Below are positions 25,935 to 32,237 of a stretch of 32,237 nucleotides of DNA, piece after piece (the stretch's first letter is position 1; every line of letters begins with the position of its first letter). The translations under genes were made by a program, and so were the position numbers. Source of the stretch: an uncultured SAR324 cluster bacterium (GTDB lineage: Bacteria > SAR324 > NAC60-12); contig CACGSI010000011.1 of the NCBI GenBank assembly GCA_902575715.1, positions 1-32,237 of the forward strand. Reading direction: 5' to 3'. The notes beneath the pieces were generated by a model. That model searched no databases, was not told where the DNA came from, and saw nothing but the letters and a program-made list of their open reading frames with translations.

Positions 25935-27209
25935 TCATCTTATCAAAAAGGTCTTCAAAGTCCCCTTTAATTTTTGAAGGGATTCAAGGTTATTATTATT
26001 TATTTTAATATTAGAGGATCGCACATTCCATTTCCATTTTTTTCCATTATTACTAACACGACCACCAAAACCTCCGCCTTCTGGAGCAAATTCAGCTTCA
26101 GCTAAAACATAGCCTTCGTCAGAATTTTTTTTATTAACCTCTAAAGTAACAAAAATATAATCATATTTGAGCTTGTTTAATTCATCAAAATATTCTGTAG
26201 CATAAATTTGTTTAGCAGCTTCAATCACAACAAGAGCACGCTCTCTAGCATTTTTTACTTCTGTCGCTTCAATACTAACATATAACATGGATCTTGAATC
26301 AATGCTTTTATCCTCAATTGATAAAATTTCAAAATTAGTAATAGACTTTTTTTTATGAAACGGATTAGTTCCTATCTCTGGAAATATACTATGAAAATAT
26401 GGTAAAAAAATTATTAATAGACCTATTAAAAATATTGAAAAAATACAAATTTTTTTTTTAAAATATGGTATAAATCGTCCCAAAAGTCTTATTAATGGAG
26501 GTGAAAAAAATAAGCTCCAAAAAACAAGAATCAAAGAAGTGATAGGCGAATAAAAAAATATAAGAATTCCTAAGAAAAATGTAAAAATTGAAACACCCCA
26601 ATCTAAAATAGATTGCCAAATAGAATTTTTATTCATATTTTCAAAAAATAAAGAAGATTTTTCCTTATTTTCATTAAAAACATTCACCAAATCTGTAAAA
26701 TCTGGAATTTCGATCGCAGGTGGCGGTAGTTGAATAGATACTACTTCACTATCCTTAGCAGCCAGATAAATGGATTTACAAAATATGTTATCTGAGTTTA
26801 ATTTTGTTTCACATTTTGGATTTGGAATCGGTAAATTTGTCAAAGCCTTTGAAATAGGAAAAACTAGATTATGAATTTTTTTGCATGATTCAGAACAACT
26901 ATCTGCATTTATTTTCACTTTTGTTGTACCTTTCTGTCTCAAATTCAATAAGCGTGATTGTTGAGATTTTTGTTGATATTCAAAAGAATTTTGTCCGATA
27001 CTATCTTTTAAAATAGCCATATTCCAGTAGATAATTTGTAAAATTTCATAATTATAAGCTTTTTTCAATAAATCTTTGTATAGCTCCCAAAAAACTTTAT
27101 TTTCACTAATTTCGTAATTTAAAGATTTAGCAAGACTACGTCTTTTTTTTTCAAAATCCTTAGAAGTAACTCCTAAAACTCTTAATTCCTCAGGAATATA
27201 AAAACTCAT
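25935..27209 (-). CDS. Membrane protein of unknown function, upstream of gspF
   Basis: I do not recognise this 424-residue protein. The N-terminal 90 residues are charged and helical. A cysteine-containing segment follows (C105, C109, C133, C144, with a histidine at 113) that could bind zinc. A proline-rich linker (PPPAIEIPDF) follows at about 161. Two or three membrane segments lie at about 204-236 and 254-274. The C-terminal part from about 290 is an alpha/beta domain with ARERALVVIEAAKQIYATEY and AEAEFAPEGGGFGGR. This recalls a small C-terminal domain of uncharacterised proteins (possibly the DUF4875 type, a weak memory-based guess). The 6-nt gap to gspF suggests co-expression. There is no clear ribosome binding site. 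Confidence 0.7.
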   Translation of the reverse strand: MSFYIPEELRVLGVTSKDFEKKRRSLAKSLNYEISENKVFWELYKDLLKKAYNYEILQIIYWNMAILKDSIGQNSFEYQQKSQQSRLLNLRQKGTTKVKINADSCSESCKKIHNLVFPISKALTNLPIPNPKCETKLNSDNIFCKSIYLAAKDSEVVSIQLPPPAIEIPDFTDLVNVFNENKEKSSLFFENMNKNSIWQSILDWGVSIFTFFLGILIFFYSPITSLILVFWSLFFSPPLIRLLGRFIPYFKKKICIFSIFLIGLLIIFLPYFHSIFPEIGTNPFHKKKSITNFEILSIEDKSIDSRSMLYVSIEATEVKNARERALVVIEAAKQIYATEYFDELNKLKYDYIFVTLEVNKKNSDEGYVLAEAEFAPEGGGFGGRVSNNGKKWKWNVRSSNIKINNNNLESLQKLKGTLKTFLIR

Positions 27210-27242
27210 TTAAGTCTAGAAAACAAATTATATGCTTAAAAG

Positions 27243-27271
27243 TTGACGGTTATATTTTCTAACCGTAAAAT
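27243..27271 (+). promoter_or_regulatory. argJ promoter with an inverted repeat in the spacer
   Basis: TTGACG (27243-27248) and TAAAAT (27266-27271) are exactly 17 nt apart, each one base off consensus. A perfect 7-bp inverted repeat, ACGGTTA-TATTTTC-TAACCGT (27246-27266), fills the spacer and overlaps both hexamers, where a repressor would block RNA polymerase. It does not resemble the E. coli ArgR box. Confidence 0.5.
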
Positions 27272-27312
27272 AGATATTTTAGAACGCTTTAATTATACAC
27301 TAGGAGTAGAAT

Positions 27313-28503
27313 ATGGCAATGAACTATAATCGGTTGAAAAGTGTCCCTGGTTTTTCTTGGTTAGGAGAAAATATAGGCATTAAGGACAAATCTCTGGATT
27401 TTGGTATCATCGCATCTGAATGCATATGCTCTTGCGCCGCTGTTTTTACAAAAAATAATCTCCCCGGAGCCCCTGTAATAGTAGGAAAAAAGAAAATTAA
27501 AAACGGTCAAATTCAGGCTGTTATAGTTAACTCAAAAAATGCTAATGTTGCAACTGGTTTAGCTGGAATTAAGGATGCAGAAAAAATGAGCACTTGGGCA
27601 GCAAAAGCCCTAGGAATAGATAATAGTCTAGTCATTCCTTTTTCAACTGGAGTTATAGGAAAAAGGCTCCCTCTAGAAAAAATTCGTTTAGGATGTAAAA
27701 CAATTCCTAAAAAAATAGGTTCTTCCGAAAAATATATAGAAAACTTTTCTCGAGCAATTCTAACAACAGATACACATCCTAAAATTTGTTACGATTCAAT
27801 TGAAAACTCGATTTTGCTCGGAATTGCAAAAGGGTCAGGAATGATTGAGCCAAATATGGCAACCATGCTCAGTTTCTTTGTAACAGATGCTCAATTAAGC
27901 TCAAAGCAACTTCAAATGATGCTTAAAAGGGTTGTTGACAAATCATTTAATCGTATTTCAATAGACTCTGATACCTCAACAAGTGATGCAGTAATAATAC
28001 TTGCAAATGGTCTTGCAGGACCCATTGATGCAAAAAAATTTGAAGAAACTTTTACAAAAAGTTCTATAAAATTAGCAAAGCAGATTGCTCGTGATGGAGA
28101 AGGCGCTACAAAGCTTATTGAACTTAAAGTTTCAGGGGCAAAATCACAATCAATGGCTTTGCAAATTTCTAAATCAATAATTAATTCGCCTTTGGTAAAA
28201 ACTGCAATTCATGGTGCTGACCCAAATTGGGGACGATTTATTATGGCAATAGGGAAAGTTTTTGATTATCCCGTTTCTTTAGATGATATCGGTATCATTT
28301 TTGGTAAAAAAGACAAAATTCAAAAAATTACAGCTCAAAATATTAATTCAAATAAGGTAAATCTGGATGTTATAGAAAATTTGTTAAAGCAAAGTGAGAT
28401 ATTTATAGAGGTAATTGTAGGTGATGGAGTTTTCTCTGAAACTGTTTGGGGTTGTGATCTGACTAAAGGATACATAGAAGAAAATGCATTTTATACTACC
28501 TAG
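27313..28503 (+). CDS. argJ: Bifunctional glutamate N-acetyltransferase / amino-acid acetyltransferase ArgJ
   Basis: ArgJ recycles the acetyl group from N-acetylornithine to glutamate in arginine synthesis. The precursor cleaves itself at the A183-T184 bond inside KGSGMIEPNMATML, making T184 the nucleophile of the beta chain. Other family blocks are FTKNNLPGAPV, VNSKNANVATG, STGVIG, DSDTSTSD, ARDGEGATK and IHGADPNWGRF. The length of 396 is normal. AGGAG (27302-27306) lies 6 nt before the ATG. The preceding promoter and inverted repeat suggest it is transcribed on its own, or with hemH. Confidence 0.95.
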   Translation: MAMNYNRLKSVPGFSWLGENIGIKDKSLDFGIIASECICSCAAVFTKNNLPGAPVIVGKKKIKNGQIQAVIVNSKNANVATGLAGIKDAEKMSTWAAKALGIDNSLVIPFSTGVIGKRLPLEKIRLGCKTIPKKIGSSEKYIENFSRAILTTDTHPKICYDSIENSILLGIAKGSGMIEPNMATMLSFFVTDAQLSSKQLQMMLKRVVDKSFNRISIDSDTSTSDAVIILANGLAGPIDAKKFEETFTKSSIKLAKQIARDGEGATKLIELKVSGAKSQSMALQISKSIINSPLVKTAIHGADPNWGRFIMAIGKVFDYPVSLDDIGIIFGKKDKIQKITAQNINSNKVNLDVIENLLKQSEIFIEVIVGDGVFSETVWGCDLTKGYIEENAFYTT

Positions 28504-28590
28504 TAATAATTTTTTATCATATATAATTATTTTTCGAAGGAATTAAAGATAATATTCTGTTAACAAAATTTAGTTAAAAATTATAAAGAT

Positions 28591-29652
28591 TTGGAAAAAA
28601 ATAAACATAAATTTGAATTTAAAAAAATTAAAACAGGTTTACTTCTAATAAATTTAGGAACGCCTGACTCCCCGAGCACTAAAGATGTTCGACTTTATTT
28701 GAGACAATTACTATCTAGTAATCGCGTAATTGACATTAATCCTATTGCACGCTGGTTATTATTAAATTTTTTCATACTTCCCTTCAGGCCTCGGAATTCA
28801 TCTCGTGCTTATAAAAAAATCTGGTTGGAAGAAGGCTCTCCTCTATTAATTAACAGTCATAATTTAAAAAAAGACCTATCTAAAGAACTCCTTGAAGATA
28901 ATATTTCTGTTGAGCTGGGCATGCAGTGCGGAAATCCTTCAATAAAAAATGCGATCACAAGTCTTGAAAAAAAAGGATGTGACAGGATTCTTGTATTACC
29001 TTTATACCCCCAATATGCTTCCAGTTCTTTTGGATCAGCAATTGAAGATGTTTACAGAGAAAATTTAAACAAATGGAACATACCATATTTGCAAATTATT
29101 CCCCCTTTTTTTTCTGAATCAAGATTCATTGAAGCATGGGCCAAAGTTGGATCTCCATATATAGAAAATGATCTTGACCATATTGTTTTTAGTTTTCATG
29201 GATTGCCCGCAAGACATTTGAAAAAAAGCGACTTTACCAAGAAGTGGTGTATGAATAATCAAAAATGCTGTGAAGTATTGGTTGAAGAAAATCGATATTG
29301 TTACAGTGCACAATGTCACCAAACTGCAAAATTAATTGCTGAAAAATTAAAAATAAAGCAAGAGAAATGGTCTGTCAGCTTTCAATCCCGTCTAGGTCGT
29401 GAGGAATGGATCAAACCCTACACCGAAGAAGTTTTAGAAAAACTTGCTAGGAAAGGTTTTAAAAATGTTGCTGTTTTCTGTCCTTCATTTGTGTCAGATT
29501 GTCTAGAAACAATAGAAGAAATAGGAATTACTGCAGCAAAAAATTTTAGAAAAAACGGAGGTAAAGACCTAATACTCATACCTTCCCTTAATAACCATCC
29601 GGAGTGGGTGAAAGGACTTTCTTCAATTGTAAGACAAAATTTATTCGCATAG
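28591..29652 (+). CDS. hemH: Ferrochelatase HemH
   Basis: Ferrochelatase inserts Fe2+ into protoporphyrin IX, the last step of protoheme synthesis. Motifs are LLINLGTPDSPSTKDVRLYLRQ, RAYKKIWLEEGSPL, LPLYPQYASSSFGS, the catalytic histidine H203 in FSFHGLP and the metal-path glutamate E306 in CLETIEEIG. A cysteine-rich stretch (C220, C226, C227, C237, C242) resembles that of many proteobacterial forms. The start is a TTG with no clear Shine-Dalgarno site. No ATG precedes the conserved N-terminus, so TTG is the best available choice. The gene ends 13 nt from the convergent adaptor gene. Confidence 0.95.
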   Translation: MEKNKHKFEFKKIKTGLLLINLGTPDSPSTKDVRLYLRQLLSSNRVIDINPIARWLLLNFFILPFRPRNSSRAYKKIWLEEGSPLLINSHNLKKDLSKELLEDNISVELGMQCGNPSIKNAITSLEKKGCDRILVLPLYPQYASSSFGSAIEDVYRENLNKWNIPYLQIIPPFFSESRFIEAWAKVGSPYIENDLDHIVFSFHGLPARHLKKSDFTKKWCMNNQKCCEVLVEENRYCYSAQCHQTAKLIAEKLKIKQEKWSVSFQSRLGREEWIKPYTEEVLEKLARKGFKNVAVFCPSFVSDCLETIEEIGITAAKNFRKNGGKDLILIPSLNNHPEWVKGLSSIVRQNLFA

Positions 29653-29665
29653 TTCAGTTATAAAG

Positions 29666-30592
29666 TTAATTCTTGCTTAACAAATAAACTTTTGCACTCA
29701 TTCCAGCTCTTAACTTTAGTCCAGGATTTTTTGCTTTAACATATAGTGGGAATCGGCCTGTTTCTGGATCTGCAGACCAAGATATTCGGTCAACTATTCC
29801 TGTAAATTCAACATCTCGATAACTTGGTGTTGTAAAAATAACGCCCTGTCCTTCTTTAATCATTGTCAAATCACCTTCCTCAACTAAGATTGGTATTTCT
29901 ACTTCTCTAACATCGATAATTTGAAAAAGTACTGCTCCAGGACTAATCATTTCACCTTCTTCAAAAGATTTAGCAGTAATAATCCCATCAATCTTAGCCC
30001 TCAATTCCGTATCTTCTAAAGATTCCTCACTCATAGCTAATTCCTGTTTGGAGCGCTCAAGAGCAAGCTGGGACTTGAGCATAGAAATCTTTGATTTCTC
30101 TAGTGATAGTTTGGCATTTTTCAAAGATACCTCCCCTCTACTATATTGTAATTGCAAAGCATCAAACTGAGATCGAGTTGACGATCCTTGTTCAAATAAT
30201 GTCTGCTCTTCTTTTAACCTTCTCTTTATATCTTTTAAATTAGTTTCAAGATCCTCAACATTATTATTACTTATCTCAATTTGTGTTTTACTATCAATAA
30301 CATTATTTTCATTTATCTGAATTTGTAAGCGACTTAATTCAAGTTTTCGTTTTTGTGAGTCATTTTTTAACGTTAGCAATAATTGACCTTTTGTGACTTG
30401 TTGATTTTCTTTGATGTAAAGTGTACTGATTCGACCGCCAGCACTAGCCTGAACCTTCAGTGTCTCTGCTGGCACAATTGTTCCTGATAATGAAATAGGT
30501 GTTTTGTATGGGTTTTTAGCCAATAACCCATTTATTGGTAAAAATATAAATAACATAAAAATTAATTTGATTGTCAATATTTTTTTGTACAC
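29666..30592 (-). CDS. Periplasmic adaptor subunit of an RND/ABC-type efflux system (HlyD family)
   Basis: This is the membrane-fusion protein linking an inner-membrane transporter to the TolC-like channel encoded just upstream. A signal peptide (about 1-25, ending GLLAK) is followed by the first half of a lipoyl domain (SAGGRISTLYIKENQQVTKGQLL). A long coiled-coil hairpin spans about 70-195. The second lipoyl half (LRAKIDGIITAKSFEEGEMISPGAVLFQI) and the beta-barrel domain, ending ISWSADPETGRFPLYVKAKN and LRAGMSAKVYL, complete it. The start is GTG with AAAGGAG (30598-30604) five bases upstream, a strong site. At 308 residues it is compact. The transporter itself should lie beyond gene ends in the window or elsewhere. 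Confidence 0.9.
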   Translation of the reverse strand: MYKKILTIKLIFMLFIFLPINGLLAKNPYKTPISLSGTIVPAETLKVQASAGGRISTLYIKENQQVTKGQLLLTLKNDSQKRKLELSRLQIQINENNVIDSKTQIEISNNNVEDLETNLKDIKRRLKEEQTLFEQGSSTRSQFDALQLQYSRGEVSLKNAKLSLEKSKISMLKSQLALERSKQELAMSEESLEDTELRAKIDGIITAKSFEEGEMISPGAVLFQIIDVREVEIPILVEEGDLTMIKEGQGVIFTTPSYRDVEFTGIVDRISWSADPETGRFPLYVKAKNPGLKLRAGMSAKVYLLSKN

Positions 30593-30700
30593 AACAACTC
30601 CTTTAAAAAGTTTTAGATTGGAAATCTATTTTAAGAATTTTTTCCAGTATATATTTCTTCTTAAAATATGATTCATTAACTATTGGTAACCATTATTCAT

Positions 30701-32237
30701 TTAGTCAAGTTCGTATTTTTCCTTAAACGCACCCGTTAAAGTTAGCAACTCTAACCTGATTTTTTCTTTACGAACCCTTATAAGAATTTCTTGTTGCTCA
30801 GCTTCTACAACATCCTGTTGTAATTTGGAAATTTGATAACTTGTACTTTTACCAAATTTAAAACGCTTAATTTCATTTTGTAATTGATCCTTAGAAAGCT
30901 TACTAACCGCAGATGCATTTAACTTTTCCTTTTCTATCAAGTCCAATGATCGTAATTGAGACTGTAAATTTAAATCCAGTTGAGATTTCCTATCTTCAAT
31001 TTGCATAATCAATTGCTGCTGCTCTATTCTTTTTCGCTGAATATTTTCTAAAATTGCATGATCGCCCAAAGGCACCTTCCAAGTTAGTGTTGCACTCAAT
31101 CCGTGAAGTTCACTTTTGCCAAAATCTGAGGTACTACCAAAAAAATTTTTACTATATCCATTCAAAACATAGGAAAGATTGAGATCAAGATTTGTCTTCT
31201 GTTTATTTAGTTCTTGTTCAAGCTGGTAGCGATTTTGCTCTAATGATACTCTCTTCAATCTTATTTGAGAATCATTTTCATACATTTTTTTTTGTAATTC
31301 TAAAATATCATTTGAGATCTTTATCTCATTACCTGGCCTATCAACAGGAAAAAGTCCTACAGGTAAATTTTTTATGTTTAGAGCTGCTCTTACTTGATCC
31401 TCAATACGAATTGCATCTAAATTTGCTGAAAGCAAACTATGCCGATTCCGCATCAATTGATTTTCACTGACCTTAACTTCAATAGCATTGATTAATCCTG
31501 CCTTGAAACGAGCTCTAGTATCTTTCAGTAGCTTTTCAGAAAGTTTCACTGCCTTTTTTTTAACTTCAACGGTTTCCAAAATACCAACTAAATCCCAATA
31601 AATTGAAGAAACTTGTTTTAGAAGAGATATCACTGTTTGATCTAAATTTAAACCACTTCTAATAACTCCAATTTCTGCTAAAAGTTCCGGTATTTTGTTA
31701 TATTCTATTCCCGAATCCTGAAAAAAAGGTATTGAAAGAGATCCTGTCAAACTTGCTTTGCTTAGAGGATCTCCCGTACTACCTTTGATGACATCACCAC
31801 CCATCTCAGTAACAGAAAGGGTAGTAGATTTAGTATTTTGCTCAGAATAGGTTAGGCCATAGGTAATTCCAGAATCAGATTTAAGTGTGTATGAAGAAGA
31901 AAAAGAAGTTATATCAGAATTGCTACCACATAACTCGTTTGGAGAACAAGTCGATGACGCAGAAAGTGAGGGTGTGCTAGAATATCCGAAACTACTCGTA
32001 ACACTTGGAGTATTTCTTCCTTTGACAGCAAATAAGTCATGTTTTGCTATTGTTTCCCCAAGTTTTGATGCTTTTAGAGTAATACTATGCTCCAAAACCA
32101 ATTTTAAAACAAGTTTCAAGGAAACCTCTGCCATTTCTCTTCCATTGACAGTTCTAAGATTAACTTTTTTAAGTAACTCAGAAACATGATCAATCTTAGA
32201 AGAATTTACTTGTGAATAAATACTCTGAGCAAAAAAA
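30701..32237 (-). CDS. TolC-family outer membrane efflux protein, 5' end outside the window
   Basis: This is an outer membrane channel subunit for efflux or secretion. The first in-frame ATG is at 32134, but the frame stays open to the window edge and reads FAQSIYSQVNSSKID before it. That looks like the end of a signal peptide and a mature N-terminus, so the gene is cut by the window. The TolC pattern is clear: SLKLVLKLVLEHSITLKASKLG, then two long-helix repeats with DTRARFKAGLINAIEVKVSENQL in the first and KRFKFGKSTSYQISKLQQDVVEAE in the second. A serine-rich loop at about 45-100 probably faces outside. The adaptor follows 108 nt downstream, giving a channel-adaptor operon. Confidence 0.88.
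   Translation of the reverse strand, partial: FFAQSIYSQVNSSKIDHVSELLKKVNLRTVNGREMAEVSLKLVLKLVLEHSITLKASKLGETIAKHDLFAVKGRNTPSVTSSFGYSSTPSLSASSTCSPNELCGSNSDITSFSSSYTLKSDSGITYGLTYSEQNTKSTTLSVTEMGGDVIKGSTGDPLSKASLTGSLSIPFFQDSGIEYNKIPELLAEIGVIRSGLNLDQTVISLLKQVSSIYWDLVGILETVEVKKKAVKLSEKLLKDTRARFKAGLINAIEVKVSENQLMRNRHSLLSANLDAIRIEDQVRAALNIKNLPVGLFPVDRPGNEIKISNDILELQKKMYENDSQIRLKRVSLEQNRYQLEQELNKQKTNLDLNLSYVLNGYSKNFFGSTSDFGKSELHGLSATLTWKVPLGDHAILENIQRKRIEQQQLIMQIEDRKSQLDLNLQSQLRSLDLIEKEKLNASAVSKLSKDQLQNEIKRFKFGKSTSYQISKLQQDVVEAEQQEILIRVRKEKIRLELLTLTGAFKEKYELD

Overview
This is an AT-rich chromosomal segment from a diderm (LPS-producing) bacterium. The outer-membrane functions include a partial lpxK, rseP, a type II secretion gspF, and a TolC-type channel with its periplasmic adaptor. 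Many genes lack a clear Shine-Dalgarno site, and TTG or GTG starts are used. The gene mix (N-carbamoyl hydrolases, PHYHD1-like dioxygenase, sodium-pump decarboxylase, decayed HisD-like and cupin genes) suggests a marine heterotroph, perhaps a SAR324-like or other deep-branching proteobacterium. That placement is inference only. I see no tRNA, rRNA, CRISPR or insertion sequence.

Region 1 (about 0.9-10.3 kb, + strand) is a six-gene nitrogen-heterocycle cluster: ssnA, a shortened ygfK, a xanthine dehydrogenase of the selenium-dependent type, an arcC-like carbamate kinase, an M20 N-carbamoyl amidase and an N-carbamoyl-D-amino-acid hydrolase. The first four belong to the gene set linked to anaerobic purine/urate breakdown in enterobacteria, enterococci and clostridia. 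Here YgfK lacks the central FAD/NAD(P)H module of the E. coli protein, and no FAD subunit accompanies the dehydrogenase. Electrons could therefore pass directly from purine oxidation to purine reduction.

Region 2 (10.3-16.8 kb) holds a divergent PHYHD1-like dioxygenase, an oadG-oadA-oadB set for a biotin-dependent, Na+-pumping decarboxylase, and malate synthase. OadB carries an unusual N-terminal signal-like segment and a beta-rich, biotinyl/lipoyl-like extension. If the purine cluster yields glyoxylate, malate synthase plus this decarboxylase would be a route to malate, oxaloacetate and pyruvate with sodium-motive energy. This link is an inference.

Region 3 (16.8-22.3 kb) is housekeeping: folK (- strand), rsmD, then the conserved run uppS-cdsA-dxr-rseP for undecaprenyl phosphate, CDP-diacylglycerol, isoprenoids and intramembrane proteolysis. 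bamA, which often follows, is not there.

Region 4 (22.3-24.7 kb) is accessory and partly decayed: a MORN-repeat lipoprotein, an SDR dehydrogenase, the frameshifted C-terminal remnant of a HisD-like dehydrogenase read in frame into the SDR, and a cupin pseudogene with one in-frame stop and one frameshift.

Region 5 (24.7-32.2 kb) contains gspF with an unrecognised membrane protein just upstream, then argJ, hemH, and on the - strand an RND/HlyD adaptor behind a TolC-family gene that runs off the window end.
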